A stretch of DNA of 64,000 nucleotides from Paenibacillus sp. FSL R5-0912 (GTDB lineage: Bacteria > Bacillota > Bacilli > Paenibacillales > Paenibacillaceae): assembly GCF_000758605.1 (NCBI RefSeq), contig NZ_CP009282.1, positions 2,418,001 through 2,482,000 of the forward strand, given 5' to 3'. The translations under genes and the position numbers were made by a program. The notes under the pieces are model-generated. The model did not search any database. It was given only the letters and a program-made list of their open reading frames with translations, and was not told where the DNA came from. Below, piece by piece: positions 42,873 to 51,569 of the stretch. Numbering within the stretch: position 1 is the first letter of the stretch; each line of letters starts with the position of its first letter.

Positions 42873-44506
42873 TGTTGTATGAAAGAGTCAATTTCATAAT
42901 TCCAAACCCTTGCTGGGACTGTTTTTTTTAGGCATAGAAAAAGGAGTACCTCCCCAAGTTCTCGAAGATATAGGCGACCAAACCAACACCCGAGAACGAA
43001 AAGAGGTAATCCCTATCTATTCCATTCGACAAGAAGAACTGTTTTCCTTCAAGGAATTGTTCCTGATGCGCCCGGAAGATAAATACAGCCAAATCTTTGA
43101 ACACTTAGATCTCGCCAAGGTTCTGCACGTTCTTCGGAAAAAGAACAACCGGGGCCGGCCCGAACAACTGAATGTACCTGCCATGATCTATTCCTTGCTC
43201 ATCGCTAAAATGGAGAACATCGAGTTTGTTTCTTCCCTGGTCTGGCGTCTTACCCATAGCGAAGAGTTTCGGGCGCAGTGCCGATTTACCGGCTCCGATA
43301 ATATCCCGAGCGAATCTTCGTATTCCCGTTTGATTCATGCGCTGGAGCACACGGGGATGCTTGAAAAACTGCAGGATACCTTGGTGACCTCTGCCCTAGA
43401 AGAAGGCTTTGTAACCGGCACACATATTGCCGTGGATTCCTCCATGGTCGAGGCTTGGGATTGCCAATTTAGCGAATCGGCCGCCAAGCGCCGTGCGGCT
43501 CGCCGAGGGCAAAAGCCAAATGAGGCTCCAGGAGCCCAGCAACTTCAGTTCAAACTTCCCGAGCCTGAGCCTGAGGCGGCTGTGAACGAACCACCGAAGA
43601 AACCCGTCTACGACAAGCGTGGACGTCCAACGAATGCGGCAAGGGAACGCCGGCGTCAGGAACAGGAAGCATATGACCAAAGTCTCGGACCGTTTCAGAA
43701 AACCATTGAAGCGATGTTACCTTACACGTATGACGAACTGCTGGCCGCGCTGCCCCGGCATGCCGCGCGTTGTGACAAGAAAAATACGAAGGGTCGAATG
43801 ACGAGCTACTACGGTTTCAAGGCGAATCTGCTCGTCGATACGGACTGCCAGTATATCTTGAGCGGCCTCTTTAGTTCGGCGAATCCGAATGACCAGCGCA
43901 TGGCCGTTATTCTTCTCAAAGGCCTGCCCCTGAAGTTTCCCACACTGAAGGTAAAGCATATCTTGGGCGACAAAGGGTACGACTGCGCGTCTATCTACCA
44001 GTTGATTCATTCGTTAGGTGCCTATCCGGCGATTCCCATGATTCACCGCAAAGATCCGCCCGAGGGAATGAACGTGGACTACACGCCGGTATGCTCCCAA
44101 GGACATGCCTACCGCTACGACAGTTTTGATGCCAAGTACGAAACGCTGAAGTATACCCAGCCGAGCGAGTGCACAGGCTGCCCACTACTGGGTTCCGGAT
44201 GCCAAAAGGTGTTTAAAATCCGCATCCAAACGGATTTGCGTAAGCATACCTATCCCGCAAGAGGGAGCGAAAGCTTTACAGAGCTGTACAAAAAGCGTAC
44301 GGCAGTGGAACGTGTTTTTGCCTATCTCAAAGAGTATTTTGGCATGAAACGCACACGTCACCGCGGCGTACGGGCAAGTGTCGATTTCCAGCTCAGTACA
44401 CTAGCTTACAATCTTAGTAAGTTTGCATTGGACAAGTTGAACAAACAGTTGAGCAAATCCCAGCAAGTAGCCTAATTTTCTAAAAAATGACCTCCGAAAT
44501 ACAACA
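42873..44506 (+). mobile_element. DDE transposon carrying a single transposase gene
   Basis: The transposase gene is flanked by imperfect inverted ends. TGTTGTATGAAAGAGTCA on the left pairs with TGTTGTATTTCGGAGGTCA on the right (read inward), and CTTGCTGGGA recurs in both ends about 30 bases further in. The outer TGTTGTAT also belongs to the dispersed family B, so the true tips could lie a few bases inside. No clear target duplication is seen. Confidence 0.6.
42910..44475 (+). CDS. DDE transposase, IS1182/IS4-like
   Basis: This ~521-residue transposase has a helical N-terminal domain and the three catalytic positions: Asp in AVDSSMVEAWD, Asp in LGDKGYDCAS and Glu in RTAVERVFAYLKEYFGMKRTRHRG. 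A Cys-rich stretch (CTGCPLLGSGCQ) precedes the last motif, as in IS1182-like enzymes. The charged segment near residues 215-260 looks like a linker. The start is uncertain: the frame opens at TTG 42910, and the first ATG is 43066. All catalytic residues are kept. Confidence 0.82.
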   Translation: MLGLFFLGIEKGVPPQVLEDIGDQTNTRERKEVIPIYSIRQEELFSFKELFLMRPEDKYSQIFEHLDLAKVLHVLRKKNNRGRPEQLNVPAMIYSLLIAKMENIEFVSSLVWRLTHSEEFRAQCRFTGSDNIPSESSYSRLIHALEHTGMLEKLQDTLVTSALEEGFVTGTHIAVDSSMVEAWDCQFSESAAKRRAARRGQKPNEAPGAQQLQFKLPEPEPEAAVNEPPKKPVYDKRGRPTNAARERRRQEQEAYDQSLGPFQKTIEAMLPYTYDELLAALPRHAARCDKKNTKGRMTSYYGFKANLLVDTDCQYILSGLFSSANPNDQRMAVILLKGLPLKFPTLKVKHILGDKGYDCASIYQLIHSLGAYPAIPMIHRKDPPEGMNVDYTPVCSQGHAYRYDSFDAKYETLKYTQPSECTGCPLLGSGCQKVFKIRIQTDLRKHTYPARGSESFTELYKKRTAVERVFAYLKEYFGMKRTRHRGVRASVDFQLSTLAYNLSKFALDKLNKQLSKSQQVA

Positions 44507-44607
44507 ATTATTACAATAATCGGCTTGGTGGAGGAGAATTGCTGCATTTCGGTTCGGCCCCTTAATTATGGAGTCATTCTCTTGAAATCTCTGGTTCTTG
44601 CAGTTTC

Positions 44608-45507
44608 TTAAAGTGAGATGTTTACCTCTGCCACTTGGCCTGCTCTCCATGCCGCATGGTATTGGTTAGGACTCAATCGGTTTAAACTGCCGTGAAAGCG
44701 GCGTTCGTTGTAAAATTCAATGTACTCCGTGACAGTCTCGTAGGCTTCTTCAAAGGTTTCAAAGTACATTTTGCTGTAGAGATCTCGTTCTAAAATGCTG
44801 TGGAAGGACTCAATATATGCATTCATATTCGGCGTTTTAGGCGGAATCCGTTCATGAATCAAAGGTTCATCCGGGTCCATACACATCTCTGCAAAAGCAT
44901 GACTGAGAAATTGAGGACCATTGTCTGAGCGAAGAATAGGCCTAGCCCCTCCAGGCTGTATACGGGCCTTCAACGCCTGCTTAATGGTCGTGCAGATCTC
45001 CTTGGCACTGCAACTTGCACCCAAGTGGTAGCCGACAATACAGCGGTCAAACACATCAATCATGTCAAAGATAAAAAAGAAGCGGTCGTAGCCATGAACG
45101 TATCCGTACTTAATATCTATTTGCCAAAGTTGGTTGGCTCCGGTAACCACGCGGTTTTGGGCAAGCCGTCTTGGATATCTCACTTTCTTGTCAGGTTTCT
45201 TTTGGAGCAGCCCTAGCTTTTTACAAAGCCGGTAGGCCTTCTTGTGGTTCAGAATTAAGTCATGCTGGATGTAGAGGGCATGCGCTAAGTTACGGTAACC
45301 GTAGCCGTGTTCCTCGCCTGCAACGAGTTCGCTAAGCCATTCTTCGATCTGCTCGTCGCTGACCTTCTGGCCGTCTTTCGTCAACGAATACGCTGGGATC
45401 GGTCTTCCGGCTGTCCCTAAGCTTACCGTAGATTTGGTGTTCTCCTTTTGACGCTGTTTGCGGGCATAGTAGGTCGATTCCAGCACACCCACCAGCCGAA
45501 GTACCAC
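44608..45507 (-). CDS. IS3-family transposase OrfB (integrase domain)
   Basis: This 299-residue product has the retroviral-type integrase fold, with Asp in WQIDIKYGYV, Asp in LRSDNGPQFLS and Glu in AYIESFHSILERDL, the DDE triad, followed by FYNERRFHGSLNRLSPNQY. A helical HTH_21 segment (HGYGYRNLAHAL) precedes it. The frame is open further upstream and overlaps the end of OrfA, so the working enzyme is probably the OrfAB fusion made by -1 frameshifting. Confidence 0.9.
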   Translation of the reverse strand: MVLRLVGVLESTYYARKQRQKENTKSTVSLGTAGRPIPAYSLTKDGQKVSDEQIEEWLSELVAGEEHGYGYRNLAHALYIQHDLILNHKKAYRLCKKLGLLQKKPDKKVRYPRRLAQNRVVTGANQLWQIDIKYGYVHGYDRFFFIFDMIDVFDRCIVGYHLGASCSAKEICTTIKQALKARIQPGGARPILRSDNGPQFLSHAFAEMCMDPDEPLIHERIPPKTPNMNAYIESFHSILERDLYSKMYFETFEEAYETVTEYIEFYNERRFHGSLNRLSPNQYHAAWRAGQVAEVNISL

Positions 45508-45542
45508 CGATACCGCATAGCCCCGCTTAATGCTTTCATCGG

Positions 45543-45866
45543 CTATTTCAAGTCTGTCTTGTAAGCGGGGTTGGTCTTTTTTAGCAGTTCACGCAGGAGT
45601 TCGATCTCCAAATCCTTTTCGCCCAGCAGTTTAATCGCAGTGTCCATTTTGGTCTCTAACTCTTGGACACGTTTGGCATCTTCAATACGTTCGTTAACTG
45701 AAGGTGTCGCTTGCTCACCAAATCGTTCTTTGTAGAACTTCACCCAGTTCGTAATCGTGCTGGGAGAAACTGGATATTTACGGGCGAGGAAAGAGAGCTT
45801 CGTCCCATTAATCGCTTCCTGGGCAACTTTAATCCGTTGTTCATCGTACAACTTGTTACTTTTCAT
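45543..45866 (-). CDS. IS3-family transposase OrfA
   Basis: This 107-residue protein has a helix-turn-helix (TKLSFLARKYPVSPSTITNWVKFYKERFG) that binds the IS ends, and a C-terminal leucine-zipper-like helix (VQELETKMDTAIKLLGEKDL). The heptamer A-AAA-AAG lies in the correct phase near its end. A -1 shift there continues into OrfB without a stop. Confidence 0.9.
   Translation of the reverse strand: MKSNKLYDEQRIKVAQEAINGTKLSFLARKYPVSPSTITNWVKFYKERFGEQATPSVNERIEDAKRVQELETKMDTAIKLLGEKDLEIELLRELLKKTNPAYKTDLK
45576..45582 (-). promoter_or_regulatory. Programmed -1 ribosomal frameshift site
   Basis: On the minus strand, codons CTA AAA AAG contain the slippery heptamer A-AAA-AAG. After a -1 shift the frame reads KKDQPRLQDRLEIADESIKR and runs into OrfB. 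This is the standard IS3 expression mechanism. Confidence 0.75.
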
Positions 45867-45939
45867 GTCCTCATCCCCTTCTCTATTAGTGTACCTTATG
45901 CATCTTTAGGACTCCAATTCGATTAGGGGGCTTAAGAGA

Positions 45940-46002
45940 TTTTGTGCAACAATTTCCAATTTCGGCCCTTTTAAGGAGGGAAATGTTGTATTGAGTGCAG
46001 GA
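45940..46002. repeat. Family B repeat beside the IS3 element
   Basis: TTGTGCAACAATTTCC and ATGTTGTATTGAGTGCAGG share the family B core. The following 46003-46300 holds no intact gene; a short frame reading DYYIDIKKFIDLKNFTDLF near 46089 may be a gene remnant. Confidence 0.5.
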
Positions 46003-46309
46003 TTTAGAGTAATAGTGGCCTTACTTCGCTCCATTCGCTCCATCTGCTCCAAACGCACTATGAGGATGCGCGCGGACCAGGCAGGATTACTATATAGACA
46101 TTAAGAAGTTTATCGACCTGAAGAATTTCACCGACCTGTTCGCCCACGGATTTGCGCAGATGAACCAGCTCATAGATTCGTGTAATGAACCTGCTCGTGG
46201 ACAGCTTATAGTCTTGTTAACGTTCTATTCACAATACTCTGTTAGTCTCTATAAGTGTCAGGCGGATGATCATCCGGACTACAATATATAAGATGATGCG
46301 GAGGATAAT

Positions 46310-48274
46310 ATGGAAAAAACTATGAATAAAAGGCTGGCCGCTGGTCTGACAATATTAGCTGTAATCGGGTTAAGCATGAGCCTCATATTTCCCGGGAAAC
46401 ATGTCAAGGCCGGGACGGCTCAAACCAAGCCAGTGGTACCTCAGACTGAAGCACCTGCCGCCAATCTGGAGGATATCGCGGGTCTGACTGCTTTCGTTGA
46501 CGGAATCATGGAAGAGGATATGAACCGGCTGCAAATTCCGGGAGCGGTGATCTCCATCGTTAAGGACGGCAAGATCATTTTGGACAAAGGGTATGGCAGT
46601 TCCAATCTGAAACAAGCGGCTCCGGTTGACCCTGTAACCAGCATGTTCCGTATCGCTTCTACGACCAAGCTGTTCACCTGGACTGCTGTAATGCAGCTGG
46701 TGGAACAAGGTAAGATTGAGCTGGACACGGACATTAACACCTACCTGAAATCCGTGAAGATTCCCGCCACTTATCCTGAACCCGTCACCATGCGTCATTT
46801 GATGACCCATACAGCAGGGTTTGAAGAGGGGGGAGTCGGTTATCAGATCGTCACTGATCCAGCCGGATTGCCTGGGTCCATCTCGGAAACACTCCATAAA
46901 CATATGCTTGCCCGGATCAGACCGCCCGGTGAGATGAGTGCCTATTCTAACTATGGTGCCACGCTTGCGGGTATGATTGTGGAGGATGTAAGCGGCATTC
47001 CATACAATGAATATATTCAAAAGTATATTTTCGATCCGCTGGACATGAAATATTCGACGGTCGTGGAGCCATTGCCGGACTCATTCATCCCGTACCAGGT
47101 GGTAGGGTATAATAGCGAGAATGGAAGCTTTATTCCAGGCACGCCTACATTCGAGGGCGGATTTCGTCCTGCCGGCTCGGGTACCGTATCTGCGGTAGAC
47201 ATGGCACACTTCATGATCGCCCATCTGCAGGACGGGAGATATGGAGACCGGCAGATTCTGAAGCCTGAGACTGCTGCATTCATGCATTCAACGGCATTCC
47301 AGCTCGATAAGCGCCTGCCGGGAGTAGCACTCGGATTCGCTGAGAAGCGGGTGAACGGGTTAACATTAATCTCTCATGGCGGCTCCGATCCGATGTTTAA
47401 TACGGAATTGTTTCTCGCACCTGCCAAGCAACTGGGGATTTTCTTATCCTACAATGGCGGTCAAGGCAGTGAATCGGCAGCAAAACTGGTCCAGGCCTTG
47501 TTCAACCGGTATTATCCCGCTCCCGAAGTGAAGCAGCCGGAGTTCTCGGCTTCTGGGGAATCCGTGCAGAAATATGCCGGCTCCTATCAATTTACACGCC
47601 GCAACATAAGTGATATTGACAAGTTCTTTAACTTTTTTGCCCAGCTGAATGTTACGATTGCGGATAATAAGCTATCCTTGGGAAGCGGCAGTGAACAACA
47701 GCTGTACAGAGCCATCGGTCCTAACCTGTTCCAGCTTGAAGGAGGGACCGATCAAATCGGCTTCCTTACGGATGAGTCCGGCAAAGTTACACATATGCTC
47801 CTGGACATGGCTCCGGAGATGCCGCTGGAGCGTACGCCCCTTTTGGACCAGAGTAAGTTTTGGCTTATCCTCCTTGGTGTCGTGGGATTCATTTTCATCA
47901 CGGCATTGCCCGGCCCCCTCTTCTTCAGACGCAGGTTCAAGGCGATGACGCCCCCAGAAAAGCGGGCCATCCGATTATCTGCGGGAACTGCCGGCTGGGC
48001 GCTGTTATCTTTTATTACTCTGTTTATGGTTATTATGTCCATGGACATTATGCAGAAGCTCAGCGGTATCAGTCCTTTGCTGTCTGTCAGCCTGGTTATG
48101 CCAATCATTATGGCGGGCTTGACCTTAGCAATGTTAATCTCGGCTATATTGGTTTGGATAAATAAGTATTGGACCGCCTTTAAACGGGTGCATTACACGT
48201 TAGTGACGCTTTCGGCTGTCGTACTGATGATCTTCTTCTACTATTGGAATCTGCTCGGCTGGCAGTTTGGATAA
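46310..48274 (+). CDS. Serine beta-lactamase-like hydrolase with C-terminal membrane domain
   Basis: This 654-residue protein has an N-terminal signal anchor (residues 8-27), then a class C beta-lactamase/D,D-peptidase-like domain. The active-site Ser 117 and Lys 120 lie in FRIASTTKLFTW, Tyr 212 in YSNYGATL, and LISHGGSDP is the third box. Three or four membrane helices fill residues 520-650, an arrangement known in Bacillus envelope esterases and PBP4*-like proteins. It probably acts on peptidoglycan, teichoic-acid esters or peptides at the cell surface. CGGAGGA precedes the ATG. A two-component pair follows after 22 bases. Confidence 0.85.
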   Translation: MEKTMNKRLAAGLTILAVIGLSMSLIFPGKHVKAGTAQTKPVVPQTEAPAANLEDIAGLTAFVDGIMEEDMNRLQIPGAVISIVKDGKIILDKGYGSSNLKQAAPVDPVTSMFRIASTTKLFTWTAVMQLVEQGKIELDTDINTYLKSVKIPATYPEPVTMRHLMTHTAGFEEGGVGYQIVTDPAGLPGSISETLHKHMLARIRPPGEMSAYSNYGATLAGMIVEDVSGIPYNEYIQKYIFDPLDMKYSTVVEPLPDSFIPYQVVGYNSENGSFIPGTPTFEGGFRPAGSGTVSAVDMAHFMIAHLQDGRYGDRQILKPETAAFMHSTAFQLDKRLPGVALGFAEKRVNGLTLISHGGSDPMFNTELFLAPAKQLGIFLSYNGGQGSESAAKLVQALFNRYYPAPEVKQPEFSASGESVQKYAGSYQFTRRNISDIDKFFNFFAQLNVTIADNKLSLGSGSEQQLYRAIGPNLFQLEGGTDQIGFLTDESGKVTHMLLDMAPEMPLERTPLLDQSKFWLILLGVVGFIFITALPGPLFFRRRFKAMTPPEKRAIRLSAGTAGWALLSFITLFMVIMSMDIMQKLSGISPLLSVSLVMPIIMAGLTLAMLISAILVWINKYWTAFKRVHYTLVTLSAVVLMIFFYYWNLLGWQFG

Positions 48275-48296
48275 CGCTTAAGAGAGAAGGATGATC

Positions 48297-48974
48297 GTGG
48301 CTACTATACTTATCGCGGATGATGATGATAATATCCGGAAGCTGATGTCTCTATATCTGCGCAAAGAAGGGTTCGACCTCGAAGAAGCCGGGGACGGCAC
48401 CAAGGCCTTGTCCATCATAGAGGATTCACAGATCGATCTTGTCATTCTGGATATTATGATGCCGGGACTGAATGGCTGGGAGCTGTGCAGGGAAATCAGG
48501 CGTTCGGATGCCAACCTCCCCCTCCTCATGGTGACGGCCAAAGCGGAATCTGCCCACAAAATCAAAGGGTTTCAGCTCGGAACGGATGATTACCTGACCA
48601 AGCCGTTTGATCCGGTGGAACTGGTGATGCGGGTAAAAGCGCTGCTCAAACGCTCACTGGTAGTTACTTCACAGTCCGTGCAGCTCGGCAATGTGGTGCT
48701 TAACCGCCGGACCTTTCAGGTTACACGCAGTGGGGCACCGGTCACGCTTCCCTTGAAGGAATTTGATCTTCTGTTTCTGCTGATCAGTCACCCCGGGCAG
48801 ATCTTCACCAGAGAACAACTGATTCAGCAAATCTGGGGACTCCATTATGAAGGGGACGGGCGGACTGTAGATGTGCATATCAGCCGGCTGAGGGAGAAGT
48901 TCAGCGGCAATGGCGAGGGTTTTCAAATCGAAACCGCCCGCGGCCTGGGATACCGGCTGATCCCTGAGCCATGA
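48297..48974 (+). CDS. OmpR-type response regulator
   Basis: This ~225-residue regulator has a receiver domain with ADDDDN, the phospho-accepting Asp 52 in LVILDIMMPG and the Lys in LTKPFDPVE. A winged-helix domain ends VDVHISRLREKF...TARGLGYRL. I prefer GTG 48297, because AGAGAAGG ends directly against ATG 48291, leaving no room there. Its stop overlaps the kinase start by four bases (ATGA). It probably controls the serine hydrolase upstream. Confidence 0.92.
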   Translation: MATILIADDDDNIRKLMSLYLRKEGFDLEEAGDGTKALSIIEDSQIDLVILDIMMPGLNGWELCREIRRSDANLPLLMVTAKAESAHKIKGFQLGTDDYLTKPFDPVELVMRVKALLKRSLVVTSQSVQLGNVVLNRRTFQVTRSGAPVTLPLKEFDLLFLLISHPGQIFTREQLIQQIWGLHYEGDGRTVDVHISRLREKFSGNGEGFQIETARGLGYRLIPEP

Positions 48975-50329
48975 TCAAGACACTGTATGTTCGGGTCATT
49001 CTTACGTTTCTCAGTATCATCATCTTCAGCCTGATCTGTTCCTTTTTCATTGGCTTGTATGTTTTTCAGCAGCAAATAAGCTATAAGGGACAGAGCGAAA
49101 TGCTCGCAGTGGGCCAGGAGATCATTCACCGCTATGATGACGCCAAGCCTAAAGATACCAATGAGTTCCTGAATAGTATGGTTAAGATATCGGCACATCC
49201 CATTAACCTGTACGATCCATCCGGAGAACATACTTTTTACGGGCTCTCGGATAGTCCGGCTGTGACCATCACCCCCGGGGTTGTCCGGCAAGTGCTGCAG
49301 GGAAAGATTTATCGTTCCTCGACGGAAGATAAGGATACGTTCATCGGGATGCCCTTTATGCTCAAGGGGGAGTGGTATGCAATGTTCTTGCAGTACTCTG
49401 CCGAGAATGAGGATATCGTCAACCGGATGGTACTCTTTGTGCTGCTGCTAGTGCTTGTGCTGGGAAGTGTATGTATTGTTGTGGCTGCCAGATATCTGGT
49501 GGAGCCGATCAAGGCATTGACGGATGCAACCAAAAGACTGGCCAAAGGTGACTTCGAGGTGGATCTTAAAAGGAACCGTGTGGACGAGATCGGGGAGTTG
49601 ACGCAAAGCTATGTAGAGATGGCCGGAGAATTGAAGCAGCTGGAGTTGATGAGGCAGGATTTCGTATCGAATGTCTCTCATGAAATCCAGACACCGCTCA
49701 CATCTATTTCCGGCTTTGCCAAGGCGCTGCAGAATAATGATTTGATTGCGGAGGAGGAGCGCAAGGACTATCTGGATATCATCATTGCGGAGAGTGGACG
49801 TCTGTCGAGACTAAGTGATAATTTGCTGAAGCTCGCTTCCCTGGATTCCGGACATCATCCCTTCCAAGCAGGCTTCTTCCGGCTTGACGAGCAGATTAGA
49901 ACTATTGTTGTGACCTGTGAGCCGCAATGGTCTGCCCGAAGCATCGTTATCGATCTGGAACTGCCCGAAGCCGTCAATATCATTGGTGATGAAGACCAAC
50001 TGAAGCAAGTATGGATGAATCTGCTCAGCAACAGCATCAAGTTCACGCCTGAAGGCGGGAAGATCCGTATCCGTGTAGACAGCAGTGCAGCAGAAGTATC
50101 CGTCACCATCAGCGATAACGGCATCGGGATTTCTCCGGAAGAGGTTGGCGCCATATTCCAAAGATTCTATAAAGCAGACAAGTCGCGCAGGGGAAATAAC
50201 AACGGGAACGGTCTGGGGCTTGCGATTGTCCAAAAAATCGTTTCCCTGCATCAGGGGAGCATTGAGGTGGACGTTACGGCTGAAGAGGGAACCACGATGA
50301 TCGTCAGGTTGCCCGTACACCATTCATGA
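48971..50329 (+). CDS. HisKA-type sensor histidine kinase
   Basis: This 452-residue kinase has membrane segments near residues 7-31 and 156-176, with a ~120-residue external sensor between them. HAMP follows (PIKALTDATKRLAKGDFEV), then the HisKA motif FVSNVSHEIQTPLTS with His 237. The ATPase motifs are NLLSNSIKFTPEGG, DNGIGI and GNGLGLAIVQKIV. It reads SHEIQTP where most kinases have SHELRTP. It is coupled to the OmpR-type regulator. Its last 26 bases overlap the end of the convergent TetR gene. Confidence 0.93.
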   Translation: MIKTLYVRVILTFLSIIIFSLICSFFIGLYVFQQQISYKGQSEMLAVGQEIIHRYDDAKPKDTNEFLNSMVKISAHPINLYDPSGEHTFYGLSDSPAVTITPGVVRQVLQGKIYRSSTEDKDTFIGMPFMLKGEWYAMFLQYSAENEDIVNRMVLFVLLLVLVLGSVCIVVAARYLVEPIKALTDATKRLAKGDFEVDLKRNRVDEIGELTQSYVEMAGELKQLELMRQDFVSNVSHEIQTPLTSISGFAKALQNNDLIAEEERKDYLDIIIAESGRLSRLSDNLLKLASLDSGHHPFQAGFFRLDEQIRTIVVTCEPQWSARSIVIDLELPEAVNIIGDEDQLKQVWMNLLSNSIKFTPEGGKIRIRVDSSAAEVSVTISDNGIGISPEEVGAIFQRFYKADKSRRGNNNGNGLGLAIVQKIVSLHQGSIEVDVTAEEGTTMIVRLPVHHS

Positions 50330-50921
50330 TGAAATCCTTGAATTGCCGGTCCGCTGCCCGGTCTTCCTCGGTAACCAAACCGCCCCGCTGATGGGTAATA
50401 ATTACGGCTTTTTGTAAATACATGAAATACAGGCGGGTGGACTTCTGCAGAATGTCCAGCCACTTCTTTTTGTCCTCCAGAGTCACAGATTCGGTCTCAA
50501 GGCGTATTAACCCCGAATAACAGACTTCCATAGCCTTCTTGAAATCAGGCAGGTCCGCAGGATTCTTGGACAGGGTGCTGTAGTATACTCCGAAAATGGC
50601 ATCATAGTAGATCAGTGACTCCTGATGATCTCTCAGCGCCAGGTATTGATTCAGAATCTTCTCCAGTGACTGTACAGGCTGTGCAAAATCAAAGTCAAAC
50701 AGCAGCTGTCCAAACATCTGCTCCAGGTTCAGGACATAGATTTGAGCGGCTAATTCTTCCTTGTCCTTATAATGATGATACAAAGTGCGCCGGGAGACGC
50801 CGGCTTGCTCCGCTATTTGAGCCATACCCGTGCGCTCAATACCTTGAGCACAGAACAAGCCCAGCGCTGTATCCTTAATAATCTCCCTCGTCCATTGCAT
50901 CTGCTTTTCACGCAAATTCAA
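50304..50921 (-). CDS. TetR-family transcriptional regulator
   Basis: This 205-residue protein has the TetR N-terminal helix-turn-helix: IIKDTALGLFCAQGIERTGMA, then IAEQAGVSRRTLYHHYKDKEEL. The C-terminal ligand-binding part is helical and unlike any member I can name. It is convergent with the kinase and overlaps it by 26 bases. No gene follows it on the same strand, so its target is not evident. Confidence 0.88.
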   Translation of the reverse strand: MNLREKQMQWTREIIKDTALGLFCAQGIERTGMAQIAEQAGVSRRTLYHHYKDKEELAAQIYVLNLEQMFGQLLFDFDFAQPVQSLEKILNQYLALRDHQESLIYYDAIFGVYYSTLSKNPADLPDFKKAMEVCYSGLIRLETESVTLEDKKKWLDILQKSTRLYFMYLQKAVIITHQRGGLVTEEDRAADRQFKDFIMNGVRAT

Positions 50922-50966
50922 TGATTTTCTCCCCTGTCTTATGCTAATGTTCCGAAGCTTCCAGAA

Positions 50967-51288
50967 TTATCTCTGCGCCGGCTCCGGCATCGTGAGGAAC
51001 TTGCTGCCCACTGAATAGGGTTTCCGATCGTTGACCGCATCACCTAGCCACTTCAGAAGCTTCACGCCATCCTGCTCAGCGAGATAGACGTTGATGTTGT
51101 TCTGAAAGTGGATCAGAATCTCTTCATATACCGAGTAGGATTGCAATAGTACCGTACCTGCATGCATTAGATGACCGTTCGCTTTAAAAGCTGCCCCGAT
51201 GATATCCGCTTCGGGGGCATACCCGAAGTTCTTAACGAAATCTGCGTGCCATTCGTGATCGTGATTTTCCTCATTCTTCTCATGTCAT
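50967..51288 (-). pseudogene. Small uncharacterised gene with a frameshift near its start
   Basis: A minus-strand frame reads HDHEWHADFVKNFGYAPEAD and ends KFLTMPEPAQR. It lacks a usable start upstream of 51167. ATG 51286-51288, preceded by GGGAGAG, begins ATG ACA TGA; removing a single T would give MTEKNEENHDHEWHADF and restore about 105 residues. I do not recognise the protein. Either the gene is broken by one base, or translation starts later at 51167 (66 residues). Confidence 0.45.
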
Positions 51289-51569
51289 CTCTCCCTTACT
51301 TGGAGTATGCGACAAGAATACTCATTGCACAAGGTGTATACTTATATGCGAAAGAAAGATCAATTGTATTCGTTAAAGATACCTATACCCCTTGGTTTCG
51401 CAGAAATGAAGTGAACTACGTTCCAAGGGTGAAAATATCAACCGCTACTTTTTAGGGTGGAGTCGATATTATTAAGTATCTTATCTGATATAATATGAGA
51501 CTGAAGAGACGGTGCTAACTTATAGCGAATATCAGCATAACATGCTGCAAATATACGGAGGGATATTTA

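Larger units (their letters stand above)
44557..45931 (-). mobile_element. IS3-family insertion sequence
   Basis: Two transposase frames on the minus strand are enclosed by imperfect inverted repeats: GCCCCTTAATTATGGAGTC on the left and, read inward from the right, GCCCCCTAATCGAATTGGAG. It lies 50 bases from the previous element. Remnants of family B repeats flank both sides, suggesting insertion into or next to one. I could not identify a target duplication. Confidence 0.8.

Noticed and set aside
46089..46300. Possible gene fragment reading DYYIDIKKFIDLKNFTDLF
   Set aside because: Too short, no start or ribosome site, and no family I can name; noted only as a possible remnant.
51171..51455. 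94-residue plus-strand frame with a hydrophobic stretch
   Set aside because: It overlaps the frameshifted small gene on the other strand, has no ribosome site and shows no recognisable domain.
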